From assembly GCF_003633615.1 (NCBI RefSeq), contig NZ_RBKU01000001.1, positions 3,844,001 through 3,908,000 of the forward strand: a stretch of 64,000 nucleotides of DNA, given 5' to 3'. This DNA is from Mucilaginibacter gracilis (lineage in GTDB: Bacteria; Bacteroidota; Bacteroidia; Sphingobacteriales; Sphingobacteriaceae). Positions 1-7,960 of the stretch are shown piece after piece (position 1 is the first letter of the stretch; each line of letters begins with the position of its first letter). Both the position numbers and the translations under genes were made by a program. A model generated the notes under the pieces. It was not told where the DNA came from. It saw nothing but the letters and a program-made list of their open reading frames with translations, and ran no database searches.

Positions 1-1
1 A

Positions 2-244
2 CTGAAAATTAACCCCTATTACAATGCCCTGCAAATTAAGTTTGCCTATGCCGTTACATGCCACAAAGCGCAAGGCGGCCAGTGGGATGCTATTTTTGTT
101 GACCAGGGTTATTTAACCGAAGAGATGGTAAATAACGATTTTTTGCGCTGGTTTTATACAGCATGTACGCGCGCCACAACTGCATTGTTTTTGGTTAACT
201 TTAACCAACGCTTTTATCCGGCAGGTACCGAAACTAACTATTGA
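2..244 (+). CDS. C-terminal end of a UvrD/RecD-like DNA helicase (partial)
   Basis: The reading frame is open from the left edge to a TGA stop at 242-244. The visible 80 residues contain an AYAVTCHKAQGGQWD stretch, which matches the motif V/VI region of superfamily 1 helicases (the conserved threonine/histidine/lysine/glycine run followed by a late ACTRA segment). The later YTACTRATTALFLV segment is the usual C-terminal motif of RecD/UvrD-type ATP-dependent DNA helicases. Only the tail is present, so the subfamily cannot be fixed. It runs in the same direction as clpB, 138 bp upstream. Confidence 0.7.
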   Translation: MKINPYYNALQIKFAYAVTCHKAQGGQWDAIFVDQGYLTEEMVNNDFLRWFYTACTRATTALFLVNFNQRFYPAGTETNY

Positions 245-382
245 GGCACGGCGTGTTAACGTTGCAGGTTAATAGCATAATCTTGAGGTGTTTACAGTCA
301 ATTAGTCATCTCAATTTAATTTATGCTGACTTTTTATCAGGTGCGCGGAGAATGGCAATAGTTTTGAACAACACTAATCACT

Positions 383-2995
383 ATGAATTTTAACAACTTT
401 ACAATCAAAGCACAGGAAGCCGTTCAAAAAGCTTCGGAAATTGCCACTGGTAACCAGCAGCAGGCGGTGGAAAATGCCCATATATTAAAGGGATTATTGC
501 TTGTTGACGAAAACGTTATCACCTATTTGCTTAAAAAGCTCAACGTAAATATTAACCGTTTAAACGAGGCTTTAGATCAGCAAATTGCGGGTTTCCCTAA
601 AGTTAGTGGCAGCAATATCTACTTATCATCGGGCGCTAATACGGCCCTGCAAAAGGCCAATAATTATTTAAAAGAGTTTAAAGACGATTTTGTATCGGTT
701 GAACATATTTTATTAGGGGTGCTGGCTGCCAATGATAAACCCGCCACCCTGTTAAAAGATATGGGCGTTAACGAAAAGGACCTTAAAAAAGCCATTATTG
801 AATTACGTGGCGACAATAAGGTAACCGACCAAAATGCCGAGGCTACTTACAACGCCTTAAACAAATATGCCCGCAACTTAAACGAGTATGCCGAATCGGG
901 CAAGCTTGACCCGGTTATTGGGCGCGATGACGAGATACGCCGCGTGATACAAATATTATCGCGCCGTACCAAAAACAACCCCATACTTGTTGGCGAACCC
1001 GGCGTTGGTAAAACCGCCATTGCGGAGGGTATAGCCTTCAGGATATTAAAAGGCGATGTGCCCGAAAACCTTAAATCAAAAACGGTTTACTCGTTAGATA
1101 TGGGTGCTTTAATAGCCGGAGCTAAATACAAGGGCGAATTTGAAGAGCGCTTAAAATCGGTAGTAAAAGAGGTTATACAGGCCGATGGCGATATAATTTT
1201 GTTTATCGACGAGATACACACCCTGGTTGGCGCAGGTGGCGGCGACGGTGCAATGGATGCTGCCAATATATTAAAACCTGCACTGGCCCGTGGCGAACTA
1301 AGAGCCATTGGCGCAACAACCTTAAACGAGTATCAAAAATATTTTGAAAAGGATAAGGCTTTAGAGCGCCGTTTTCAAAAAGTAATGGTTGATGAGCCGG
1401 ATACACAGGATGCCATATCTATTTTGCGTGGCCTGAAGGAAAAATACGAATCGCACCATAAGGTGAGGATTTTGGACGAAGCAATTATCGCTTCGGTAGA
1501 AATGTCGCAACGTTATATTTCTGATAGGTTCCTTCCCGATAAGGCTATTGATTTAATGGACGAAGCGGCATCCAAACTGCGTATAGAAATGGATTCGGTG
1601 CCCGAAGTTGTGGATGAACTGGAACGCCGCATTATGCAACTGGAAATTGAGCGCGAAGCCATTAAACGCGAGCATAATGATAAACGGGTGAAAGAGTTGA
1701 GCGAAGAAATAGCCAACCTTTCGGCAGACCGTGATTCGTTACGCGCCAAATGGCAGGGCGAAAAAGATGCTGTGGACAATATTAACAATAAAATTGAGCA
1801 GATAGAAAACTTTAAGTTGGAAGCCGACCAGGCCGAACGTGCAGGTGATTATGGCAAAGTGGCCGAATTAAGGTATGGCCGCATCCGCGAAACGCAGGAA
1901 GAGGTTGAAAAACTAAAACAAGCCCTGCTGGAAAACAAGGATGAGACGCGAATGCTTAAAGAAGAAGTTACCGCCGAAGATATTGCTGGCGTGGTAGCCC
2001 GCTGGACAGGCATCCCGGTTAGCAAAATGATACAAAGCGAGCGGGAAAAGCTGCTTCACCTGGAAGATGAACTGCATAAACGCGTAGCGGGGCAGGAGGA
2101 AGCAATTGAGGCCATTAGCGATGCGATACGCCGCAGCCGCGCCGGTTTGCAGGATAAGCGCAAGCCAATTGGTTCGTTTATATTTTTAGGAACTACCGGT
2201 GTAGGTAAAACCGAGTTGGCCAAGGCACTCGCCGAATATCTGTTTAATGATGAAGGCGCATTGGTGCGGATAGATATGTCGGAATATCAGGAACGCCATG
2301 CGGTATCGCGCCTGGTAGGTGCCCCTCCGGGATACGTGGGTTATGATGAAGGCGGGCAGTTAACCGAGGCCGTGCGCCGCAAACCTTACAGCGTGGTATT
2401 GCTTGATGAGATTGAAAAAGCTCACCCCGATGTATTTAACATTTTGTTACAGGTGCTGGATGATGGCCGCTTAACTGATAATAAGGGCCGCGTGGTAAAC
2501 TTTAAGAATACTATAATCATCATGACGTCTAACATCGGGTCGCACATTATACAGGAGAATTTCCAGAGTTACGAGGAACGGGATAAGGATGAGGTGATAG
2601 CCAAAACTAAAAATGAGTTGTTTGATTTGTTGCGCAAAACTATCCGTCCGGAGTTTTTAAACCGGATAGATGAGATTATTATGTTTACACCTTTAAGCCG
2701 CGACGAAATTGGCGATATAGTAAAACTCCAGTTTGCGCAGTTACAAAACACCCTCGCCGAAATGGGTATAAACCTCAGCGCAAGCCCCGAAGCGTTAGAC
2801 TGGCTGGCCCAGTTAGGTTACGACCCTCAATATGGCGCGCGCCCCTTAAAACGGGTTATACAGAAAAAAATACTCAACGAGCTATCCAAACAAATACTGG
2901 CCGGCAAAATTGATAAAGACAGTAAAATAAAACTGGATAGCTTTGACAATCAGTTTGTATTTTTAAATGAAGATGTTAAGCCCGAAACGGTTTAA
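383..2995 (+). CDS. clpB: ATP-dependent chaperone ClpB (Hsp100 disaggregase)
   Basis: ClpB pulls polypeptides out of protein aggregates, working with DnaK/DnaJ/GrpE as a cytoplasmic hexamer. The 870-residue length is normal for the family. The N-terminal Clp_N double repeat covers roughly residues 1-150. The first AAA+ domain has Walker A GEPGVGKTA near residue 204 and Walker B ILFIDEIH. A charged middle coiled-coil domain (about 400-525) distinguishes it from ClpA/ClpC. The second AAA+ domain has GTTGVGKTE near residue 603, followed by VLLDEIEKAH and a GARPLKR sensor-2 segment. It appears to be a single-gene transcript ending at the hairpin just after the stop. I saw no unusual residue. Confidence 0.97.
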   Translation: MNFNNFTIKAQEAVQKASEIATGNQQQAVENAHILKGLLLVDENVITYLLKKLNVNINRLNEALDQQIAGFPKVSGSNIYLSSGANTALQKANNYLKEFKDDFVSVEHILLGVLAANDKPATLLKDMGVNEKDLKKAIIELRGDNKVTDQNAEATYNALNKYARNLNEYAESGKLDPVIGRDDEIRRVIQILSRRTKNNPILVGEPGVGKTAIAEGIAFRILKGDVPENLKSKTVYSLDMGALIAGAKYKGEFEERLKSVVKEVIQADGDIILFIDEIHTLVGAGGGDGAMDAANILKPALARGELRAIGATTLNEYQKYFEKDKALERRFQKVMVDEPDTQDAISILRGLKEKYESHHKVRILDEAIIASVEMSQRYISDRFLPDKAIDLMDEAASKLRIEMDSVPEVVDELERRIMQLEIEREAIKREHNDKRVKELSEEIANLSADRDSLRAKWQGEKDAVDNINNKIEQIENFKLEADQAERAGDYGKVAELRYGRIRETQEEVEKLKQALLENKDETRMLKEEVTAEDIAGVVARWTGIPVSKMIQSEREKLLHLEDELHKRVAGQEEAIEAISDAIRRSRAGLQDKRKPIGSFIFLGTTGVGKTELAKALAEYLFNDEGALVRIDMSEYQERHAVSRLVGAPPGYVGYDEGGQLTEAVRRKPYSVVLLDEIEKAHPDVFNILLQVLDDGRLTDNKGRVVNFKNTIIIMTSNIGSHIIQENFQSYEERDKDEVIAKTKNELFDLLRKTIRPEFLNRIDEIIMFTPLSRDEIGDIVKLQFAQLQNTLAEMGINLSASPEALDWLAQLGYDPQYGARPLKRVIQKKILNELSKQILAGKIDKDSKIKLDSFDNQFVFLNEDVKPETV

Positions 2996-3019
2996 GAGAA
3001 TTTCAAATACACTACTAAC

Positions 3020-3051
3020 AATCCCTGGCCAACGAGCCGGGGATTTTTTTT
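3020..3051 (+). terminator. Rho-independent terminator of clpB
   Basis: An AATCCC-GGC arm and a GCCGGGGATT arm form a GC-rich stem around a short loop, followed directly by a run of eight T. It begins 25 bp after the clpB stop codon. Confidence 0.85.
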
Positions 3052-3079
3052 GTATGAAAGATTTTGTAGTTTTATAGCT

Positions 3080-3220
3080 ATGGAATCAATTAAACCACAA
3101 ACAGGCAAACTATGGGATGAATTGACTGATGACCAAAAAGATGAGGTGCTTTTATCATTCGAGGAGTCGGCAGATGAAAATAACCTGATAGAGGCGGATA
3201 AGATATTTAAACCCCGTTAA
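3080..3220 (+). CDS. Small acidic hypothetical protein (46 aa)
   Basis: A 46-codon ORF starts with ATG at 3080 and ends with TAA at 3218-3220. The product is acidic and probably helical, with an LWDELTDDQKDEVLLSFEES core. That core loosely resembles the helical antitoxin half of ParDE-like modules or addiction-module components, but no toxin partner lies beside it. It sits alone between the clpB terminator and the next gene. The coding call rests on amphipathic composition and typical Bacteroidota style; function is unknown. Confidence 0.5.
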   Translation: MESIKPQTGKLWDELTDDQKDEVLLSFEESADENNLIEADKIFKPR

Positions 3221-3288
3221 TATTTATTGAAACAAAACGGCCAAAAATTAGGTTATGTCAATACTTAATAATCTAATACAACCAGGCC

Positions 3289-3603
3289 ATGAAAAATTTT
3301 GAAACATCTCTTGAAGCTATCCAAGATCTGAATAAAAGAGGATATACAGCTAATTTAAGCCTTGAAGGAGATACTATTGACGATAAAGCGCAAGGCATCA
3401 AAATGACTGCCGACGACTTTACAATTAACGAATTTTATCGCTTCGAAGGCGCGTCAAACCCCTCAGATATGTCTATAGTTTACGCCGTGGAATCGGCAAA
3501 GTATAATTTAAAGGGCGTTTTGGTTAATGCCTTCGGCACCTATGCCAACAACAGTTCATCGGCTATTGATGCTAAATTAAATTACCATCAGGTAAACCAA
3601 TAA
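3289..3603 (+). CDS. Conserved hypothetical protein (104 aa), family often mislabelled as PRPP synthetase
   Basis: The 104-residue protein begins with MKNFETSLEAIQDLNKRGYT and contains YRFEGASNPSDMSIVYAV and LKGVLVNAFGTY. From memory of the family, this is a widespread small Bacteroidota protein that databases often call phosphoribosylpyrophosphate synthetase. It is far too short for that enzyme (about 310 residues) and has no PRPP-binding motif, so that name should not be carried over. It is tail-to-tail with the next gene, with only 4 bp between the stops. Its role is unknown. Confidence 0.8.
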   Translation: MKNFETSLEAIQDLNKRGYTANLSLEGDTIDDKAQGIKMTADDFTINEFYRFEGASNPSDMSIVYAVESAKYNLKGVLVNAFGTYANNSSSAIDAKLNYHQVNQ

Positions 3604-3607
3604 GGGT

Positions 3608-4180
3608 TTACTCACCTTGCTGAAGGTAACTCAGCAGGCGGCGGCCTTTGGCCTGTATGCTGGGTTTACCGCCGGGCATCATAATTTGTAGTTGTTCGCT
3701 TAATACTGCACCTATCCATGTATAACGGAGGCGCATATTAAATAATATTTCGCTTGCAAAAGCCTTTACTGCGGCGGGAGTTTTAGGTTCTATCAGCAAA
3801 TCAAAACAACGCTCAACAATGGCCTCCATGTTTATGGCATCTAACTTTTGCTTAACTGCTTTATCTGCATCGGGCCGGGTTAAATGCATAATTATTTTGG
3901 CATAATGGCGCTGGCAGCTTTTGTTTTTAACCTCAGGAAATTGCGCTATGATGTATTCTAAATGGTTAACAAACTTGGTTGGTGTACTTAAAAGTAGGTT
4001 TTCCAGTATCCAGGCGGCCCTAAAGGCTATTTCTCTTTGGCGGGTAAAGGTAAGCTCAATCAAATCGGTAATATCAAATTGGCGGTTATGCAATATATCG
4101 GTTAACTTAAGCACTTTGCTTTTGCCTATAGTTTCGGATATGTGCAACAAAAGTTCGTCTTTATCTTTAATTGTTTCCAC
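3608..4180 (-). CDS. Hypothetical alpha-helical (HEAT-like) protein
   Basis: This 190-residue minus-strand protein is predicted to be almost all helix, with no signal peptide or membrane segment. Repeated helix pairs such as REIAFRAAWILENLL and AAVKAFASEILFNM suggest a HEAT/ARM-like solenoid, which would make it a protein-binding scaffold. The start at 4180 faces the ABC-F gene, so the 187-bp gap holds divergent promoters. I do not recognise a named family and infer no specific function. Confidence 0.75.
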   Translation of the reverse strand: METIKDKDELLLHISETIGKSKVLKLTDILHNRQFDITDLIELTFTRQREIAFRAAWILENLLLSTPTKFVNHLEYIIAQFPEVKNKSCQRHYAKIIMHLTRPDADKAVKQKLDAINMEAIVERCFDLLIEPKTPAAVKAFASEILFNMRLRYTWIGAVLSEQLQIMMPGGKPSIQAKGRRLLSYLQQGE

Positions 4181-4355
4181 AGATGCTTCAAATAGAATAA
4201 ATAATTGAGAAATAAAAAAATTACTCTATCATTTAGATGCATCGGGGAAATACATTCAAAATAATACACAAGCATTTTTAACGCAAAGGTGCCCAAACGG
4301 GTTTCGCATTTAATACAATATATTTACCGCATTCAGCATTTAAACTCAAAAACCG

Positions 4356-4363
4356 TATCTTTG
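4356..4363 (+). promoter_or_regulatory. Bacteroidota-type -7 promoter element (TAnnTTTG)
   Basis: The sequence TATCTTTG matches the Bacteroidota sigma-ABfr -7 consensus TAnnTTTG exactly and ends 4 bp before the ATG of the ABC-F gene. Transcription would start at or next to the start codon, giving a leaderless or nearly leaderless mRNA. No clear -33 TTTG was seen. Confidence 0.6.
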
Positions 4364-4367
4364 CAGC

Positions 4368-5990
4368 ATGATTACCGTTTCTAATCTTTCCTTGCGTTAT
4401 GGCAAACGCACCCTTTTTGAAGATGTTAACCTTAAATTTACTCCCGGCAACTGTTACGGCATTATTGGTGCCAATGGCGCGGGTAAATCAACTTTTTTAA
4501 AAATACTCTCGGGCGAAATAGACCCTACCAGTGGCAGTTACAGTTTTTCGCCGGGCGAACGTATGGCCGTTTTAAAACAAAACCACTACGAGTTTGACGA
4601 GATACCGGTTATTGAAACCGTTTTAATGGGATACAAAGAGATGTATGCCATTATGAAGGAAAAAGATGCCATTTATTTAAAAGAAGATTTTACTGATAAA
4701 GATGGCGAACGCGCCGGCGAACTTGAAAACCTGTTTGCCGAAATGGACGGATGGAATGCCGAAAGTAACGCTGCCACCATATTAAGTAACCTGGGCATTA
4801 AAGAAGAGGCTCATTACAAACTACTTAAAGAGCTTGATGGTAACCAAAAGGTGCGTGTATTGCTTGCACAGGCACTTTTTGGCAAACCCGATATTTTACT
4901 GCTTGATGAGCCTACCAATGATTTAGATATACATACCATTGCCTGGCTGGAAGATTTTTTAGCAGGATATGAAGCGATAGTATTGGTAGTATCGCACGAC
5001 AGGCACTTTTTAGATACCGTGTGTACCCACGTTGTGGATATTGATTTTAGTAAGATGACTATTTATACCGGTAACTACACCTTTTGGTATCAATCAAGTC
5101 AACTCGCTTTAAAACAACGGTCGGACCAGAATAAAAAACTGGAAGATAAAGTTAAGGAGCTTCAGGATTTTATCCGCAGGTTTAGCGCCAACGCATCCAA
5201 ATCAAAACAAGCCACCAGTCGTAAAAAAGCTTTGGATAAGATTAATCTCGACGAGATACAACCCTCTACGCGTAAATATCCGGGCATTATATTCAACAAC
5301 CTTGGCCGCGAAGCCGGCGACCAGATTTTACAGATAGAAAACCTGAGCAAAAAATTAAACGGCGAAATACTGTTTGATAACGTTAGGCTAATGGTTAACA
5401 AAGGCGATAAAATTGCTGTACTATCGCAAAATAGTTTAGCTACAACCGCTTTCTACGATATTTTAACCGGCCGTGATAAAGATTTTAAAGGCGAATTTAA
5501 ATGGGGGGTTACCATTAAAGCGGCAGATATACCTATGGATAACTCGGCCTATTTTACCGGAAAAGATGATAACCTGATTGATTGGTTGCGCGAATATTCG
5601 GAAGGTGAAAAAGACGATCAGTTTATCCGTGGATTTTTGGGCCGCATGCTTTTCTCGGGCGAGGAAGTTTTGAAAAAATGTAATGTACTATCGGGAGGCG
5701 AAAAAATGAGATGCATGTTTAGCCGCATGATGCTGCAACAACCCAATTTGCTTTTGTTTGATGAGCCTACCAATCACCTCGATCTGGAATCGATAACGGC
5801 ACTTAACAACGGCATGAAAGATTTTAGGGGCACTATGCTGTTTACATCTCGAGATCATGAATTGATAGAAACCGTTGCAAACCGCATTATTGAACTTACA
5901 CCTAAAGGCATTATTGATAAATTAATGGATTACGACGAGTATATTAACAACGAAACTGTACAAAAACAACGCGAAGAAATGTACGCCTGA
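4368..5990 (+). CDS. ABC-F family ATPase, YbiT-like, with degenerate second ATP site
   Basis: ABC-F proteins are soluble twin-ATPase factors that act on ribosomes. The 540-residue length and the sequence match the YbiT branch. NBD1 has Walker A GANGAGKST, Walker B DILLLDEPTNDLD and H-loop SHDRHF. The linker contains the family segment FSANASKSKQATSRKKALDKI. NBD2 keeps LSGGEK and LLLFDEPTNHLD, but its Walker A position reads SQNSLATTA with no lysine or P-loop glycines. Its switch reads SRDHE, where SHD is expected. NBD1 also lacks a proper LSGGQ signature (KELDGNQK). So the composite site built from NBD1 signature plus NBD2 Walker A looks dead, while the other site is intact. Degenerate NBD1 signatures occur in YbiT homologues; loss of the NBD2 lysine is the odd part. 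Confidence 0.93.
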   Translation: MITVSNLSLRYGKRTLFEDVNLKFTPGNCYGIIGANGAGKSTFLKILSGEIDPTSGSYSFSPGERMAVLKQNHYEFDEIPVIETVLMGYKEMYAIMKEKDAIYLKEDFTDKDGERAGELENLFAEMDGWNAESNAATILSNLGIKEEAHYKLLKELDGNQKVRVLLAQALFGKPDILLLDEPTNDLDIHTIAWLEDFLAGYEAIVLVVSHDRHFLDTVCTHVVDIDFSKMTIYTGNYTFWYQSSQLALKQRSDQNKKLEDKVKELQDFIRRFSANASKSKQATSRKKALDKINLDEIQPSTRKYPGIIFNNLGREAGDQILQIENLSKKLNGEILFDNVRLMVNKGDKIAVLSQNSLATTAFYDILTGRDKDFKGEFKWGVTIKAADIPMDNSAYFTGKDDNLIDWLREYSEGEKDDQFIRGFLGRMLFSGEEVLKKCNVLSGGEKMRCMFSRMMLQQPNLLLFDEPTNHLDLESITALNNGMKDFRGTMLFTSRDHELIETVANRIIELTPKGIIDKLMDYDEYINNETVQKQREEMYA

Positions 5991-6083
5991 AGAGTTGGCA
6001 ATTGACGAACGAGGGATTATAATTAAAAATCTTCTTTGAGACCATCAAAAAAATTCGTTTATTTGCCCTCCCTAAAAACACCA

Positions 6084-6156
6084 GACTCCTTAGCTCAGCT
6101 GGTAGAGCAAATGACTCTTAATCATTGGGTCCAGGGTTCGAATCCCTGAGGGGTCA
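6084..6156 (+). tRNA. tRNA-Lys (anticodon CTT)
   Basis: A complete 73-nt cloverleaf without encoded CCA. The acceptor arm GACTCCT pairs with AGGGGTC, there is a D arm TAGCTCAGCTGGTAGAGC, the anticodon loop is CTCTTAA with anticodon CTT, and the T arm is CAGGG-TTCGAAT-CCCTG. The last 14 bases form the left copy of the attachment core of the downstream integrated element, so the gene is restored on integration. Confidence 0.96.
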
Positions 6157-6157
6157 C
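6143..6157. other. Attachment core at the tRNA end
   Basis: TCCCTGAGGGGTCAC covers the T-arm 3' side, acceptor 3' strand, discriminator and the next base. It is identical to 18412-18426. This is the usual target of tyrosine integrases in tRNA genes. Confidence 0.88.
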
Positions 6158-6161
6158 TTAC

Positions 6162-6196
6162 AACCGCTTAATTATGATTATTAAGCGGTTTTGTTG
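6162..6196 (+). terminator. Element-supplied terminator behind tRNA-Lys
   Basis: AACCGCTTAA and TTAAGCGGTT form a perfect 10-bp stem with a 9-nt loop, followed by TTGTTGTTTTT. It starts 5 bp after the attachment core, inside the element, so the integrated DNA gives the host tRNA a new transcription end. Confidence 0.8.
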
Positions 6197-6256
6197 TTTT
6201 TATTGTGCGGATAGTGTGCTGTTTTATTGTTTTTCCCTCAAAATTCAATATTTACC

Positions 6257-6703
6257 ATGACCACCATTGAAGAAAAGCTCGATCAAATTATTTCCATTTT
6301 AACCCAGATCAATGAGAAGATGGGTATTAACTCCGTTGCCGACCCGGTAAATACGATTGAAACAGTAAAACCAATCGCCGCGGCAGTTCCCAAACCGACA
6401 AAAAGCCAGCTTGATTTTAAAAGAAGAAAAGAACTTATTGGTAGATTAGACAGGACATATTTTCTTACAGAAATTCGTACAAGGGTTCGTGATATTTTTG
6501 AAATGAAAAAGCGAAATCCATCCTTTAAACTTGAATTTAAAACACAGGCTATGGACGAGATAAACAAACGAATTGATAAAACGGGAGCCCAGTTTTATAT
6601 TGATTTGAAGGCGCACATGGAGAATTATGAAAAAACTGTAGAAGTGGATGGGGAAAAAGCATACCAACGCGCAATAGGCAGGTTAACCGCGAGGATGAAA
6701 TAA
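6257..6703 (+). CDS. Hypothetical protein next to the attachment site
   Basis: I prefer ATG at 6257 (148 residues) over the upstream ATG at 6227, because MTTIEEKLDQIISILTQINEKM begins a typical amphipathic helix and the first ten residues look untranslated. An N-terminal coiled-coil segment of about 25 residues is followed by a proline/alanine-rich linker and a basic helical C-terminal part (KRRKELIGRLDR, ends AIGRLTARMK). It is the only clear rightward gene in this part of the element. The basic charge suggests DNA binding, but no family was recognised. Confidence 0.6.
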   Translation: MTTIEEKLDQIISILTQINEKMGINSVADPVNTIETVKPIAAAVPKPTKSQLDFKRRKELIGRLDRTYFLTEIRTRVRDIFEMKKRNPSFKLEFKTQAMDEINKRIDKTGAQFYIDLKAHMENYEKTVEVDGEKAYQRAIGRLTARMK

Positions 6704-6892
6704 GGCGTTTTAAGCCGCTTTACATTTTCAACGAATAAATCCTAACTTCTTTATTACATATTGCTGCTCGGCTAAAATTAAGCTCAAATAAACATGTGCT
6801 TTGTGCGCGCGTATTCATGGACTCCGAAAATTAAAACATCCCGGTAAGCATCGCACGCGCGCGTATACTGACACGGAAAATTCAAACGACAA

Positions 6893-6916
6893 CAAAAAAG
6901 CCGGTATTACCCGGCT
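6893..6916 (-). terminator. Terminator of the leftward element operon
   Basis: Read on the minus strand, AGCCGG-GTAATA-CCGGCT is followed by TTTTTTG. It lies 24 bp beyond the stop of the last leftward gene (6941-7216). Confidence 0.8.
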
Positions 6917-6940
6917 CAACTGTTTTAAAACGTTTGTTAA

Positions 6941-7216
6941 TCAATTTTCAGGATCGTCCAACCTGGTATTTACTTCGTTCAATCTTACTAATAACAAGGC
7001 GGTCCTTGTTGTAGAATATATTAAGTTTCTTACGTAACTTGGAACATACATAGATTCGGGGTGAAGTGTTGTTTCACAAGCATTGTTAAGCGTGGAAAAA
7101 AGATCATCTAAATGTTCGGAAAGTGAGGACTCATAGAAATAATCTTTAATTACTGTTTTTAAAACTTCTAAATTTTTATGTTGTTTTTCTGTGATTTTTA
7201 TATTTTTAGTTTCCAT
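6941..7216 (-). CDS. Hypothetical protein (91 aa)
   Basis: A 91-residue predicted helical protein whose N-terminus METKNIKITEKQHKNLEVLKTVI resembles the opening strand-helix of small ribbon-helix-helix-like regulators. No family was firmly recognised. It is the last gene before the leftward terminator at 6893-6916, which supports its being expressed. Confidence 0.55.
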   Translation of the reverse strand: METKNIKITEKQHKNLEVLKTVIKDYFYESSLSEHLDDLFSTLNNACETTLHPESMYVPSYVRNLIYSTTRTALLLVRLNEVNTRLDDPEN

Positions 7217-7281
7217 GATGTTTTGTTTAAGCGTTAATTAGATTGGTTGATAGTTCAAGTTGAATAAAAATTTTGTTACTA

Positions 7282-7512
7282 TTATTCATGGATCAAATCC
7301 TTTCTTCCTAACGCAAAGTTATTAATGACAACCCGTTGTATAATTGCCGACTTCTGTTCGGTAGGGGTGAGCGGGTGTGATAAAATTACCTTTAATAATT
7401 GATTGCTGTTGTTTAAAGCAGCTTCGAACTGGATTAACCTGTTTCGTAGGTTATTCGTCATTGAATCGGTACACGCTGTACCGGTCATTGAATTTTCATG
7501 GCTCTTTTGCAT
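7282..7512 (-). CDS. Hypothetical protein (76 aa) with start codon inside an inverted repeat
   Basis: The ORF encodes a helical 76-residue protein with no recognised domain. Its 5' end, from the TG of the ATG into the fifth codon, lies inside one arm of a perfect 12-bp inverted repeat (7500-7511 with 7547-7558). In the mRNA this would hide the start codon in a stem. A second inverted repeat, AACCGGGGG (7537-7545) with CCCCCGGTT (7605-7613), lies further upstream. It belongs to the leftward gene set of the element. Confidence 0.45.
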   Translation of the reverse strand: MQKSHENSMTGTACTDSMTNNLRNRLIQFEAALNNSNQLLKVILSHPLTPTEQKSAIIQRVVINNFALGRKDLIHE

Positions 7513-7558
7513 TTCTATGAAATTTCAAATAAAGTAAACCGGGGGCTGCAAAAGAGCC
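7500..7558. repeat. Perfect 12-bp inverted repeat over a start codon
   Basis: GGCTCTTTTGCA at 7500-7511 is the exact reverse complement of TGCAAAAGAGCC at 7547-7558, with a 35-bp spacer. One arm overlaps the start of the minus-strand gene 7282-7512. Confidence 0.8.
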
Positions 7559-7733
7559 AATTAACATTGTTTATGCCAATTAGAAAATGGATTTCTAAAA
7601 TCCTCCCCCGGTTGTATTTTAATAAACTAAGCTTTGAATTGGTGATTTGGCGTTAGTGAAACAATCTATTAATTAACTCTTTTGCATTACTAAAATAGCC
7701 ATTTATTTTAATAAATCATTGATTTATTAAAAT

Positions 7734-7958
7734 TTATTTCATTGCCTTTAATGCCCTGAAAACTGTAGCCCTGGATACATCAAAAGTAATTTCGGCATCT
7801 ATCACAATTTCACTAAGGCTTTTTGAGGTCGCTTTTTCTTTTGCATCCACCCACATGTATATTTCCATATAAGAAAACACTTTAGAAGATAATAACCCAT
7901 GTTTTACCAGTTGTTTTAAAGTTCCATCTTTTTGCAATTCGAGTAACTTTATAAGCAT
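7734..7958 (-). CDS. Small helix-turn-helix-like protein after the tape measure gene
   Basis: A 74-residue protein starting 2 bp after the tape measure stop. The C-terminal third (ITFDVSRATVFRALKAMK) has the shape of a helix-turn-helix recognition segment. The N-terminal half is amphipathic. Similar short proteins occur in Bacteroidota prophages, where they are usually unnamed. A role in regulation is inferred from the HTH-like end only. Confidence 0.6.
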   Translation of the reverse strand: MLIKLLELQKDGTLKQLVKHGLLSSKVFSYMEIYMWVDAKEKATSKSLSEIVIDAEITFDVSRATVFRALKAMK

Positions 7959-7960
7959 AG

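Noticed and set aside
3289..3603. Phosphoribosylpyrophosphate synthetase
   Set aside because: The family label seems to be a propagated error; the protein is 104 residues and has no PRPP synthetase motif.
6806..6889. Imperfect direct repeat (GCGCGCGTAT followed by GAAAATT)
   Set aside because: Two copies about 50 bp apart look related but are short and diverged; no function can be supported.
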